Source: Deltaproteobacteria bacterium
Lineage (GTDB): Bacteria; Desulfobacterota; Desulfobacteria; Desulfobacterales; Desulfatibacillaceae
Length of the DNA: 64,000 nucleotides
Assembly (NCBI GenBank): GCA_016235345.1
Contig: JACRLG010000023.1
Location: 124,001-188,000, forward strand
Direction: 5' to 3'
Below, piece by piece: positions 27,861-37,448 of this stretch. Made by a program: the position numbers and the translations under genes. How positions within the stretch are numbered: the stretch's first letter is position 1; each line of letters starts with the position of its first letter. The notes below the pieces were generated by a model that was not told the DNA's origin, searched no databases, and saw only the letters and a list, made by a program, of their open reading frames with translations.

Positions 27861-29732
27861 ATGTGCGGAATCTGCGGCTTTTCCGGCGAGAGGGACGACC
27901 GGGCCCTGTCGGCCATGATGGCCCGCATGTCCCACCGGGGGCCGGACGGGGAGGGCTCCCTTTTCGACCCTCTCCAAGGGGTGAGCCTGGGGCACAGGCG
28001 GCTTGCGGTCGTGGACATAGAAGGCGGAAGCCAGCCCATGACCACCGCCGACGGAAGCCTTTCGGTGGTCTTTAACGGCGAAATTTACAACCACGCAGTT
28101 CTCCGCAAAAGCCTCATCGACCTCGGACACCGATTTATTACCCACCACTCGGATACCGAGGTTCTGCTCCACGGTTACCGCCAGTGGGGGCTTCGCCTGC
28201 CCGAACGCCTGAACGGCCAGTGGGCCTTCGCCATCCTTGACCGTGACAACAGGCGGCTCTTCCTCAGCCGGGACCGTTTCGGGGAAAAGCCCCTTTTCTA
28301 CCACGAGGCCCCCGGATTCTTCGCCTTCGCCTCAGAGCTGTCGGCGCTTGCGGCGCATCCCAGCGTTCCCTCGTCCCTCGACCGGAAAAGCCTCGTAAAA
28401 TACTTCGCCTACGGCTATATCCCGGCCCCGCGAAGCCTGTACGAGGGCGTGAAAAAACTTCCTGCCGGAAAGAGCCTGGTTTACGATCTCGATTCCGGGA
28501 AGACATCCTTAAAGACCCATTTCACCTTTCTGATCGAGCCTTTCGAAAAAATTCCCAAAAGGCCGGAGGACGAGTGGGGCGAGGAGATCAGACGCCTTCT
28601 GGCTGAATCCGTCAGGCTGAGGCTTATCGCGGACGTGCCTGTGGGGGTCTTTCTTTCGGGCGGCATAGATTCCTCGGCGGTGGCGGCCTTCGCCTCCATG
28701 GCAAGGCCCCAAGGGGGGGTGGAGACCTTTTCCATAGCATTCGAGGAAAAATCCTTCGACGAATCGCCCTATGCGAGGCTTGCGGCCAAAAGTTTCGGAA
28801 CACGCCATCACGAGGCCCTCTGCTCCATGGAAAAGGGCCGGGAACTCGCGCCCCTTATACTCTCCCTCCTGGACGAGCCAATGGGGGACAGCTCCATAAT
28901 CCCCACGTATCTCCTGTGCGGCGAAACCCGGAAACACGTCACCGTGGCCCTTTCGGGAGACGGAGGGGACGAGCTTTTCGCGGGCTATGACCCCTTTCTG
29001 GCCCTGAGGCTCGCCGGTCTCTACGAAAAGCTGGTTCCAAGGCCGGTTCACCGGGCCGTGCTGGCTGCGGCGTCTTTTCTTCCCGTGTCCCACGGCTACC
29101 TAAGCCTCGATTTCAAGCTGAAGCGCACATTGGGCGGGCTTTCGCATCCCCAAAATCTCTGGAATCCCGTGTGGATGGGCCCGCTTTCGCCAGCCGGGCT
29201 TTCGGAGCTTTTCGGCAGGCCCATGGACACCGAGGAGATTTACGAGGAGGCCATAACCGCGTGGGAGCAGACCGAAGAAAAGCACATTGTTGACAGGACC
29301 CTGGAATTTTTCACCAGGCTTTACCTTGCCGACGACATCCTGGTAAAATCCGACCGGGCCGGAATGATGCACTCCCTGGAGGTGCGCGCCCCCTTCCTGG
29401 ACGCGGATTTAGTCGATTTCGTTAGAAGGATTCCCTGGCAGTACAAGTTGAGGGGCCGCCGTACCAAGTACATCCTTAAAAAGGCGCTCGCCCCGGTTCT
29501 GCCTGCGGCCATAATCAAAAGGCGGAAAAAGGGCTTCGGCGTACCGGTGGGCGAATGGTTCACGCGGGGATTTTTCAAGGACGCAGAGCCTTCGGCCTTT
29601 TTCGGTCTTGACGCTGATTTCGCGGCCAGGGCAAGGAGCCAGCATCTGGCGGGAAAAAGGGACCACCGGATGTTCTTGTGGAACCGCGCGGTTCTGTCTT
29701 TTTTCAACCCCAAGGGCACAGGAAAACCATGA
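27861..29732 (+). CDS. asnB: Glutamine-hydrolysing asparagine synthase-type amidotransferase (AsnB), copy 1
   Basis: 623 residues. The protein begins MCGICGF, so Cys2 (after Met removal) is the glutaminase nucleophile. The class II amidotransferase domain contains HRGPDGEG and FNGEIYN. The synthase domain has the pyrophosphate loop SGGIDSS (266-272) and LSGDGGDELFAGYD. In polysaccharide clusters AsnB-like enzymes often amidate a sugar acid or another carboxylate rather than make free asparagine. It lies 3 bases after the glycosyltransferase and overlaps the tandem methyltransferase gene by 4 bases. A paralogue lies at 60894. Confidence 0.9.
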   Translation: MCGICGFSGERDDRALSAMMARMSHRGPDGEGSLFDPLQGVSLGHRRLAVVDIEGGSQPMTTADGSLSVVFNGEIYNHAVLRKSLIDLGHRFITHHSDTEVLLHGYRQWGLRLPERLNGQWAFAILDRDNRRLFLSRDRFGEKPLFYHEAPGFFAFASELSALAAHPSVPSSLDRKSLVKYFAYGYIPAPRSLYEGVKKLPAGKSLVYDLDSGKTSLKTHFTFLIEPFEKIPKRPEDEWGEEIRRLLAESVRLRLIADVPVGVFLSGGIDSSAVAAFASMARPQGGVETFSIAFEEKSFDESPYARLAAKSFGTRHHEALCSMEKGRELAPLILSLLDEPMGDSSIIPTYLLCGETRKHVTVALSGDGGDELFAGYDPFLALRLAGLYEKLVPRPVHRAVLAAASFLPVSHGYLSLDFKLKRTLGGLSHPQNLWNPVWMGPLSPAGLSELFGRPMDTEEIYEEAITAWEQTEEKHIVDRTLEFFTRLYLADDILVKSDRAGMMHSLEVRAPFLDADLVDFVRRIPWQYKLRGRRTKYILKKALAPVLPAAIIKRRKKGFGVPVGEWFTRGFFKDAEPSAFFGLDADFAARARSQHLAGKRDHRMFLWNRAVLSFFNPKGTGKP

Positions 29733-31336
29733 CCCTTACCCCAAAGCCCGACGCCAGCCGCATCAACCGCGATTATTACGACCGTTTCGCGGCCACGGAG
29801 CAGCCCTACTGGAAGTACATGGCGGCTCCCATCATGAGGGCGAAACGCCTGCGCGAGAAAGCCAGAGCTATAAGGCCCGACGTCATCTGCGACTTCGGCT
29901 GCGGAAACGGGGCCCTCTTGAAGGCTGTGGGACAGGATCACCCGAACGCGAGGCTCGTGGGCGTCGACCTCAGCGAGGCCCAGATCGCCAGGAACAGGGA
30001 GCTTCACCCGGAAATTTTGTGGAGCCAGGCCGATCTCGCCCGGCCCCTTGAATCCGGATTATTGCCCGATTCCCCCATTCTGGGGCTTTCCAGCGAGGTC
30101 ATAGAGCACCTGGAGCGGCCCGACATCTATCTGGCCAATATTTACAGGTCCCTTGCTCCGGGTGGGACCCTGCTTTTAAGCACCCAGTCCGGCCCCATAA
30201 GGCCCACCGAGCGGCACGTGGGCCACGTGAGGCATTTTTCGGCCAAAGCCCTTTCGGACATGCTGGAAAAGGCGGGCTTCACCGGGGTCAGGGCCTGGAA
30301 CGAGGGCTTTCCCTTTCACGACCTTTCAAAATACCTCGCCAATTTAAGCCCGGAAAAAACCATAAAACAGTTCGATGTCGATCACTACGGCCCTTACCAG
30401 CTTTTTGTAAGCGCCGCGCTGCGTTTTCTTTTCCTCTTCAACACAAAAAATCGCGGTGCGCAGCTTTTTGCCGTGGCCGGAAAAGCCGGGCCGGTAAAAG
30501 GCCGAACCACCGAAAACCCAAGGGACTCCTTCGCCCGTTTCGGCTATGAGTGGAACCGTTACGCGGAAATTCTGGACGCTTACGAGACCCAGTTCAACCG
30601 CTGGCTTCCCTTTCTCACCCAGGATGACTGGCAGGGCAAGACCTTTCTGGACGTGGGATGCGGCATGGGCCGCAACAGCTACTGGCCCATGGTCTACGGG
30701 GCTTCGGGCGGAAAGGCCGTGGACCTGGACGAGCGATCCCTGGCCGCAGCCAGGCGGAACCTGTCCAAATTTCCCGAAGTGGAGGTCGTGAAGGAGAGCG
30801 CCTACGACCTTTCGGACAAGGGCCGCTTCGACGTGGTGTTTTCAATCGGCGTGGTCCACCACCTGCACGACCCCCGTCGGGCGCTGGCCGCCATGCGGGA
30901 CGCAGCCCGGCCCAAAGGCCTGGTCTGCGTGTGGCTTTACGGGTATGAAAACAACGAGTGGGTGGTGCGCTGGTTCGATCCTTTAAGGCGCAAGCTCTTT
31001 TCAAAACTTCCCATAGGCTGGGTACACGCTCTCTCGGTTATCCCTTCGGCCCTCCTGTGGTCCTACCTCAGGGTGGCGCGAAGGCTTCCGGCCTACCTGG
31101 CCTTTTTGCGGGGCGTCACCTTTCCGCATCTGCGATCCATTGTCTTTGACCAGATGCTTCCCGAAATCGCCCATTATTATAAAAGGGAAGAGGTGGAAAG
31201 CCTCATGAGGGGCGCCGGGCTTAGCGACATCCGCATCGAATGGGTGAACGGGCTTTCATGGGCCGCCTGCGGAACGGCCCCGGAAAAACCGTCCGGCGCG
31301 GCGGGCAATTCTGACAAAGGCGAAGCCGACAAATGA
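29729..31336 (+). CDS. Tandem SAM-dependent methyltransferase (two fused domains)
   Basis: 535 residues from the ATG at 29729, which overlaps the asnB stop (ATGA) and has AGGAAA upstream; a frame starting at 29678 would sit inside asnB. Domain 1 (about 40-220) has motif I as VICDFGCGNGALL and the acidic strand VGVDLSE. Domain 2 (about 280-450) has FLDVGCGMGRNS, AVDLDERSLAAARRNL and the post-I block FDVVFSIGVVHHLHDP. Each half looks like a complete class I methyltransferase, so the protein may methylate two positions or keep one domain as a scaffold. In this cluster a glycan or lipid-linked sugar is the likely substrate. The radical SAM gene starts inside its stop. Confidence 0.85.
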   Translation: MTLTPKPDASRINRDYYDRFAATEQPYWKYMAAPIMRAKRLREKARAIRPDVICDFGCGNGALLKAVGQDHPNARLVGVDLSEAQIARNRELHPEILWSQADLARPLESGLLPDSPILGLSSEVIEHLERPDIYLANIYRSLAPGGTLLLSTQSGPIRPTERHVGHVRHFSAKALSDMLEKAGFTGVRAWNEGFPFHDLSKYLANLSPEKTIKQFDVDHYGPYQLFVSAALRFLFLFNTKNRGAQLFAVAGKAGPVKGRTTENPRDSFARFGYEWNRYAEILDAYETQFNRWLPFLTQDDWQGKTFLDVGCGMGRNSYWPMVYGASGGKAVDLDERSLAAARRNLSKFPEVEVVKESAYDLSDKGRFDVVFSIGVVHHLHDPRRALAAMRDAARPKGLVCVWLYGYENNEWVVRWFDPLRRKLFSKLPIGWVHALSVIPSALLWSYLRVARRLPAYLAFLRGVTFPHLRSIVFDQMLPEIAHYYKREEVESLMRGAGLSDIRIEWVNGLSWAACGTAPEKPSGAAGNSDKGEADK

Positions 31337-32790
31337 AAATCCTTCTTGTGAACCCGCCGGACGACCTGGAACGGGTCATAGGCTCCGGCGCGAACCTCAT
31401 CACCCCCTTTGAGCCCCTTGGAATCCTGTACATAGCGGCGGTGCTGATGGAGGACGGCCACGACGTCAAGGCCATCGACGCCTTTGTGGAAAAGCTCTCG
31501 GTGGAGGATTTGAAGCTAAGGCTTCTTGCGGAAAGGCCCGAAATCGCCGGATTCACGGTTTTTACCAGCAACGGCGGAATAGTTTACGAGCTTGGCCGCT
31601 GGATGAAGAAAAACCTGCCCGAAACCCTGGTGGTTCTGGGAAATGTCCACGCGGCGGTCTTCGCCAGGGCCTACCTGGAAAACGGCGCGGCTGACGTGGT
31701 GGTTCACGGCGAGGGCGAGTGGGCCATGCGCGATCTCGCCCGGACCCTGGCGGACAAGGGCCGGGACTTTTCGGGCATCCCCGCCGTGTCCTTCATGAAG
31801 GACGGGGTTTTTGTCCCGTCTTCGGCCCCCGGAAGGGTGGAGGACCTCTCGGAGCTGCCCTTTCCGGCCCGCGACCTGGTTCCCCAGAAGCTCTACAACA
31901 TCCCCTCGGTGTCCAACCTGCCATACAAGGGCAGCGACAAGGCCGTCGGCAAGCACATGTTCACATCAAGGGGCTGCCCCAACAGGTGCACCTTCTGCAC
32001 CGTCCACCACAGCCGCCGCCAGCGGGCGGGCGACGTCATCCGCACCGTGGACGAGATGGAGATGCTGGTGGAACGCTACAATGCGTCATACATCTTCATC
32101 ATGGATGCCCTTTTCATCGCCAAGAAGAAGAGGGTGATGGACATCTGCGACGAAATCCGACGCCGCAACCTGAGGTTCCTGTGGGGCTGCGAGGGCCACG
32201 TGCGCTACGTGGACCCCGAACTGGTGAGGGCCATGGAGGCCGCAGGCTGCCACGACATGGCCTTCGGCATAGAAAGCGGCGTGCAACGCCTTCTGGACAC
32301 CGTGAAAAAAGGCATAAACCCGGAAATGGTGAGGCAGGCGGCCAGAACGGTGAAGAAAAACAGCGGGATCAAGCTCTCCGGCCTTTTCATCCTTGGCCTT
32401 CCCGGCGAAACCCGTAAGGATAGCCTTGAAACCATAAAATTCGCCACCACCCTCCCCCTGGACATGGCCCAGTTTTCGGTGCTGGTTCCCTATCCGGGCT
32501 CGGAAATCTTCTACGACCTTGCGGAAAAGGGCCAGATCGACACCGGGGTCAGGCCGGACGGAACCCTGGACACCGAGGTCTGGCTCAGATACTCGTCCTA
32601 CGTCTCCTATACCAAAAACGAGCCCATCTGGGTCACCGAAGGCCTTGGGGCGGACGAACTGAAGGCCCTTCAGAAAAAGGCCGTGCGCTCGTTCTATTTC
32701 AGGCCAAGGCATTTCATCGCCCAGGTGAGGCGCCTGAAGCTATCGTCCCTTCCAACCATGGTGAAGACCGCCTTTGACACCTTTTTTTAG
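31333..32790 (+). CDS. B12-binding-domain radical SAM enzyme
   Basis: 485 residues. The N-terminal cobalamin-binding-type Rossmann domain (MKILLVNPPDDL start, about 1-150) precedes a radical SAM barrel with RGCPNRCTFC, giving C215-x3-C219-x2-C222 for the [4Fe-4S] cluster. This is the BchE-like subfamily, which performs methyl transfers to unactivated carbon or ring and backbone rearrangements. The classic B12 ligand motif DxHxxG is not evident, so cobalamin may bind base-off without the His. The ATG overlaps the stop of the methyltransferase gene. Modification of a lipid or sugar within the cluster is inferred. Confidence 0.86.
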   Translation: MKILLVNPPDDLERVIGSGANLITPFEPLGILYIAAVLMEDGHDVKAIDAFVEKLSVEDLKLRLLAERPEIAGFTVFTSNGGIVYELGRWMKKNLPETLVVLGNVHAAVFARAYLENGAADVVVHGEGEWAMRDLARTLADKGRDFSGIPAVSFMKDGVFVPSSAPGRVEDLSELPFPARDLVPQKLYNIPSVSNLPYKGSDKAVGKHMFTSRGCPNRCTFCTVHHSRRQRAGDVIRTVDEMEMLVERYNASYIFIMDALFIAKKKRVMDICDEIRRRNLRFLWGCEGHVRYVDPELVRAMEAAGCHDMAFGIESGVQRLLDTVKKGINPEMVRQAARTVKKNSGIKLSGLFILGLPGETRKDSLETIKFATTLPLDMAQFSVLVPYPGSEIFYDLAEKGQIDTGVRPDGTLDTEVWLRYSSYVSYTKNEPIWVTEGLGADELKALQKKAVRSFYFRPRHFIAQVRRLKLSSLPTMVKTAFDTFF

Positions 32791-32797
32791 GGACGCC

Positions 32798-34567
32798 ATG
32801 AGCCGCGACGGGAAATCCGCCTTTCTGGTCCTTTTTGCCAGCCCCCTGGCCGGGGCCGTCCTGATCGCGCTCCTGGCCCTCCTTGCCTGGCACAACAGCT
32901 TCGGCGTTCCCTTTGTTTTCGACGACAAGATCAACATCCTGGAAAACCCCTCCATAAAAAGCCTTCAGCCGCTGTCTTCCGTGCTTTCCGCCCCGCCCGG
33001 CACGGGAACCGCCGGAAGGCCCCTGTTGAACCTTTCCCTTGCCGTGAATTACGCGATTTCGAGCCTTTCCCCGGCAAGCTACCATGCCTTGAACCTTCTG
33101 ATCCACGTGCTGAGCGGGATAGTGCTCCTGGGGCTTATGCGCCGGACCTTCGGCTCCCCAAGGCTTTCTGCGCTCTTCGGGAGCCGCGCCCCTTTTCTGG
33201 CCCTGGTTGCGGCCCTTGCCTGGACCCTTCACCCGCTCACCACCGAGAGCGTCACCTACGTGAGCCAGCGGGCCGAGTCCATGATGGGGATGTTCTTCCT
33301 TATCTGCCTTTACTGCGCCGCGAGGGGCTTTGAAAAAAGGCCCGTGAACCTCTGGCACGCGGGCGCGGCAGCCGCCTTGGTTCTGGGTGCGGCCTCCAAG
33401 GAGGTGATCGTTGTGGCCCCCCTCCTGATCCTGGCCTGGGACGCGGTTTTCGGCCAGAAAAAGGTGATGGGCGCTTTAAGGCGAAGCTGGTTCCTCTACC
33501 TGGGGCTTTTGGCGGGAATGGCCTGGCTTTTCTTCCTGGTATGGCTTGGAGGCACGGCCGGGGCCAACCCCCTGGATCATGGCGTCGGGCGCTTCAACTA
33601 CCTTATCACCCAGGGCGGGGTGATACTCCACTACTTGCGTCTTTCGTTTTTCCCCGTGGGCCAGGCCTTTGATTACTGGGACTGGGACCGCTCGCTCACC
33701 CTTGCGGCCTATATAAAGGCGACCCTGGTGGGGATGCTGGCCGTCCTTTCGATATGGGGCCTTGCAAGGCGTCATCCGGCGGGTTTCGCCGGAGCCTGGT
33801 TTTTCCTGGTCCTCGCACCCACGTCATCCCTCATGCCTTTAAAATGCCCGGCCTACGAGCACAGGATGTACCTGCCCCTGGCGGCGGTTGCGGCCCTGTC
33901 GGTGGGGGGCCTCTATTGGGCGGCCCGCTCGACGGGAGGGCGTTTTCCCGAAAATATCCGAAAAAGGGGCGGCCTTTTCGGGGCGGTTCTTGCCGTGTTC
34001 GTGATTTTGGTACTCTGCGGGCTCACCATTCATCGTAATCACGATTACCGCACGGACTTCGCCCTGTGGGCGGACACCCTCGAAAAAAGGCCGGGCAACC
34101 TAAAGGCCCATCTCAACATGGCCCAGGCCCTGGAGAGCCTTGGGGACCTTAAAGGGGCCGTGGCCCACTACACGACAGGCCTTGCCATCGGCGATTACCG
34201 GGAGGTTGCCGGGGCCCATTACAACATCGGTAACATCATGGCCAAAACCGGGCGGAAGGATGAGGCGGAAGGCCACTATCGAAAGGCCCTCCTGGCCCGT
34301 CCGGCCTTCCCGGAGGCCCTTGTGAACCTTGCTGTTCTGCTCTCGGAAAAGGGACGGACCGACGAGGCCGAAAGGCTCTACGAAAGGGCCATCATTATTG
34401 ATTACAACCGGGTGGAGGCCCATTTCAACTACGCGAACCTGCTCGTCGGGCGGGGCCTGTGGAGCGAGGCGGCCCAACATTATCGGGCGGTGACGACCCT
34501 TGCGCCCCACATAACCGCAGCTTCCGCCAATCTGGCCGTTTGCGAGGAGCATGAAAAAAACCGCTGA
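32798..34567 (+). CDS. TMTC-like membrane glycosyltransferase with C-terminal TPR repeats
   Basis: 589 residues from the ATG at 32798 (AGGGA upstream); a frame from 32774 lies inside the preceding gene. The N-terminus carries a first membrane helix followed by FVFDDKINI, whose acidic pair matches the catalytic first-loop motif of GT-C enzymes. GRPLLNLSLAVNYA and HPLTTESVTYVSQRAE are TMTC-family signatures. About ten membrane helices run to residue 430. Four tetratricopeptide repeats fill about 445-580 (for example AHYNIGNIMAKTGRKDEAEGHY). Such proteins move a sugar from a lipid-phosphate donor to protein or glycan outside the membrane. The GtrB-like enzyme at 26898 could supply the donor. Confidence 0.83.
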   Translation: MSRDGKSAFLVLFASPLAGAVLIALLALLAWHNSFGVPFVFDDKINILENPSIKSLQPLSSVLSAPPGTGTAGRPLLNLSLAVNYAISSLSPASYHALNLLIHVLSGIVLLGLMRRTFGSPRLSALFGSRAPFLALVAALAWTLHPLTTESVTYVSQRAESMMGMFFLICLYCAARGFEKRPVNLWHAGAAAALVLGAASKEVIVVAPLLILAWDAVFGQKKVMGALRRSWFLYLGLLAGMAWLFFLVWLGGTAGANPLDHGVGRFNYLITQGGVILHYLRLSFFPVGQAFDYWDWDRSLTLAAYIKATLVGMLAVLSIWGLARRHPAGFAGAWFFLVLAPTSSLMPLKCPAYEHRMYLPLAAVAALSVGGLYWAARSTGGRFPENIRKRGGLFGAVLAVFVILVLCGLTIHRNHDYRTDFALWADTLEKRPGNLKAHLNMAQALESLGDLKGAVAHYTTGLAIGDYREVAGAHYNIGNIMAKTGRKDEAEGHYRKALLARPAFPEALVNLAVLLSEKGRTDEAERLYERAIIIDYNRVEAHFNYANLLVGRGLWSEAAQHYRAVTTLAPHITAASANLAVCEEHEKNR

Positions 34568-34646
34568 ACCGTTCCCCGCTTAACGTCCGACGCCACCCCC
34601 CCCGCTTCTTTGGAGCAGGCCCTTTCCTGCACGGTTGACGCCCTTT

Positions 34647-34675
34647 TTGCATCCGGCGAAATAAACTGGTATCCT
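34647..34675 (+). promoter_or_regulatory. Possible promoter of the NtrY-like kinase gene
   Basis: TTGCAT (34647-34652), 17 bases, TATCCT (34670-34675), about 55 bases before the start codon. The boxes match the sigma-70 consensus only moderately. Confidence 0.35.
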
Positions 34676-34730
34676 GTCTCATTCAATCCAACTCGCTTTT
34701 CCCCGTAAACCTCTCCGGGAGCCAGAAAAA

Positions 34731-36920
34731 GTGCAGGATCAAAACATCAAGCCGACACCAGCCGAACGCAGGAAACGCAGGCGGGAGATTTTTCTCATTT
34801 TCGTGATCCTGGGCCTCATCATCGCTCTCACTAGCGCAGAGACCCAAATAATGGATTTCGGCGAGTCCATCTCCATCCACTCCACCGTCATGATGTTCAT
34901 TCTCATCAACGTGAACCTCATCGGGATGCTGGCCCTTTTCGTGCTGGTGGTGAGGAACCTGGTAAAGACCGTTTACGAGAGAAGGCGTAAAATCCTTGGC
35001 TCCCGGCTTAGGAGCAAGCTCATATTTTCCTTCACTATTCTTTCGCTGCTTCCCACAGCGGTGCTTTTCGTCTTCGCGCTCCAGTTCATAACCACCAGCA
35101 TGGACTTCTGGTTTTCCGTGCCCGTGGAAAAGGCCCTGGTGGACGCCATCGGCGTAAGAAGGCTCTTTTACGAACAGGTGGAAACAGGGCAGAAGGCGGT
35201 TCTTGCCGAACTGACAAGGGAATTTGCAGGCAGGCGGCCTGCGGTCGGGGCCGGCCTTTCCCCGGTAAGGTCAATAGCCGGGCGCGTGAGGTCGGGCTTC
35301 GGGGCGGACGGGGTCGAGCTTTACGACGCTTCCGGGCGCAGGCTTTTTTTTATCGGGAAAAATGACGAGACCGGACTCACCTTTCCGGCCCTCACCGTAA
35401 GGGAGGCCACCGGCGATTCCCAGGCAAGGCTTCTGACAACCACCAGGGCCGGGGAACTGGTGCGCACAACGGCCAGGACCGACGCCGGTTTCGTGGCCGT
35501 GGGCACACTTTTGAGCCCGGATTTGGCCAAAAATCTGGCGAGCATAGTGGAGGGCTATTCCAAGTACCAGGAGCATGGAATGCTGAAGGCTCCCATGGAG
35601 CTTTCCCTTTACACCAGCCTCACCATAGCGGCCCTGGTCATCCTTTTCTGCGCCGTGTGGTTCGGCATCCACCTTGCGAAAACCCTCACCGTGCCCATCA
35701 GCATGTTGGCGGACGGAACCCGGCAGATCGCCTCCGGCGACCTGAGCCTGGTGCTTCCCAAGATGTCGGACGACGAGATGGGAAGCCTTGTGGAGTCCTT
35801 CAACTCCATGACCCGCGACCTCCGCATGAGCCGCGAGCAGCTTGAATATTCCGCCCACGTTCTGGCCGACCGCAACGTGGAGATCGAAAAACGCCGCAAG
35901 TACATGGAGGTGGTGCTGGACAACGTCTCCGCCGGGGTGGTGTCCCTGGATTATGCGGGCCTTGTCTCCACCATCAACAAGAGCGCCGAAAGAATGCTTG
36001 GGATAAAGGCCCAAAACGCGGTTGGAAAGAGCGTCCGCAAGGTCTCCGAGGGGCAGGCCCTGTGGCTGGCGGCCAGGGCCGTGGAGGAGCTTGAAAAAAA
36101 GGGCGACGACGCGGTGAAGGTGCCGGTCAGGCAGAACGTAGCGGGCAGGCCCCGGAGCTTTCTGGTGAACGCCACGGCCCTGAAGGACGAGGCCGGGCGC
36201 TACATGGGAACAGTGATCGTGGCGGACGACCTCACCGACCTGGAGCGCGCCCAGCGCATGGCCGCGTGGCGGGAGGTGGCGCGCCGGGTGGCCCACGAGG
36301 TGAAAAACCCGCTCACTCCCATCAAGCTCTCTGCCCAGCGCATGGCCCGGCGCTTTTCCGACGAGATAGAGGACCCGGTGTTTCTGGAATGCACCAGGAC
36401 CATAATCGAGCAGGTGGACCTCATAAGGAACCTTGTGGACGAATTTTCCGCCTACGCGCGTTTTCCGGCCCCCAGGCCCGTGCCCAGCCACCTGCCCCTT
36501 CTGGTGTCCGACGCCCTGGCCCCCTACCCGGATGGCTACCCGAACATCGACTTTGAGTTCAAGGTGGAAAACCAGGAGGTGGTCCCAAGGCTCCTTCTGG
36601 ACCCGGCCCAGATCAAGCGGGTTCTCATAAACCTAGTGGACAACGCCATAGCCGCCATAGGCGGCCCCGGCAAAATCACCGTCTCGGTATGCGTGAGGCC
36701 GGATGAATCCATGGTTGTGCTGGAAGTGGCGGATACTGGAAAGGGGCTTACGGACGAGGAAAAGGGCAGGATTTTCGAGCCCTATTTTTCCACCAAGTCG
36801 GCGGGCATGGGCCTTGGGCTCTCAATCGTGGCTGCGATAATAGCGGATCACAACGGCTCGATCCGGGTCACGGACAATGAGCCGAACGGGGCGAGGTTTA
36901 TTTTGGAATTCCCCACCTGA
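34731..36920 (+). CDS. NtrY-like membrane sensor histidine kinase
   Basis: 729 residues from a GTG at 34731 with GGGAG upstream. Two closely spaced membrane helices (about 20-42 and 52-78) are followed by a third (about 105-130), an extracytoplasmic sensor segment (130-285), a fourth helix (about 288-310) and a HAMP domain (to about 365). A PAS domain (about 390-455) comes next. The dimerisation/phosphoacceptor box RVAHEVKNPLTPIKL contains His522. The catalytic domain has N-box NLVDNAIAAIG, G1 DTGKGL and G2 GMGLGLSIV. The layout and the HEVKNPLTPI box are typical of NtrY. No response regulator gene is next to it, though NtrY normally pairs with an adjacent NtrX-type regulator, so it may act with an unlinked partner. 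Confidence 0.88.
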   Translation: MQDQNIKPTPAERRKRRREIFLIFVILGLIIALTSAETQIMDFGESISIHSTVMMFILINVNLIGMLALFVLVVRNLVKTVYERRRKILGSRLRSKLIFSFTILSLLPTAVLFVFALQFITTSMDFWFSVPVEKALVDAIGVRRLFYEQVETGQKAVLAELTREFAGRRPAVGAGLSPVRSIAGRVRSGFGADGVELYDASGRRLFFIGKNDETGLTFPALTVREATGDSQARLLTTTRAGELVRTTARTDAGFVAVGTLLSPDLAKNLASIVEGYSKYQEHGMLKAPMELSLYTSLTIAALVILFCAVWFGIHLAKTLTVPISMLADGTRQIASGDLSLVLPKMSDDEMGSLVESFNSMTRDLRMSREQLEYSAHVLADRNVEIEKRRKYMEVVLDNVSAGVVSLDYAGLVSTINKSAERMLGIKAQNAVGKSVRKVSEGQALWLAARAVEELEKKGDDAVKVPVRQNVAGRPRSFLVNATALKDEAGRYMGTVIVADDLTDLERAQRMAAWREVARRVAHEVKNPLTPIKLSAQRMARRFSDEIEDPVFLECTRTIIEQVDLIRNLVDEFSAYARFPAPRPVPSHLPLLVSDALAPYPDGYPNIDFEFKVENQEVVPRLLLDPAQIKRVLINLVDNAIAAIGGPGKITVSVCVRPDESMVVLEVADTGKGLTDEEKGRIFEPYFSTKSAGMGLGLSIVAAIIADHNGSIRVTDNEPNGARFILEFPT

Positions 36921-37100
36921 TTTTGCAGGAACGTTATTTGGATGCTTCAAAATTCAATTAATTGCAATTAGGATTCGATTCACATTAAAGATATAGTTGA
37001 GATAGGGCCTATGTCTTTGTTTAATAAATATGGTGAAAAAGACACAGATTACATTAAAGTATTTTGGAGTCTGAAATTTAAGCATTATCTGTAGCAGAGT

Positions 37101-37322
37101 TTATTGTTGTATCAAAAAAACTAATAGTTGAATGATAGTGCCAATTATGATGCATAGCCAGGATATAATCCAAAAATAATATCCATTTAATCCAATATAT
37201 CTTTTTGTTTCATATCTAAGATCTGATATGTTTGTTGAAAAAGGAAAATGAGTTGGAAAAATCATCATGCCAATTGAACCTAAAATGATTAAGGCATATG
37301 AAATAAAAGAAATCCATTTCAT
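37101..37322 (-). CDS. Possible small two-helix membrane protein
   Basis: 73 residues from the ATG at 37322, preceded by AAGGATGG about 9 bases upstream; an upstream extension to 37430 lacks such a site. Two hydrophobic helices (about 3-22 and 47-70) flank a short polar loop (STNISDLRYETKRYIG). The codons are as AT-rich as the surrounding stretch, unlike the flanking genes, which points to acquisition. No family is recognised, and at this length it could also be a chance frame. Confidence 0.4.
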   Translation of the reverse strand: MKWISFISYALIILGSIGMMIFPTHFPFSTNISDLRYETKRYIGLNGYYFWIISWLCIIIGTIIQLLVFLIQQ

Positions 37323-37448
37323 TGTGTGGCCATCCTTTAGGAATAGTATGGTTAAAGTTAAAACAATCGCAGTCACTCGCCTTTTACAAACGACATGTTT
37401 TATCTTACATGGAGCAAGGTTTACTTCCATGTTATGGATAGATAGAGT

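Noticed and set aside
26592-28304. 570-codon minus-strand frame
   Set aside because: It is antisense to the small secreted protein, glycosyltransferase and asnB genes, all of which carry conserved motifs; composition reflects the sense codons.
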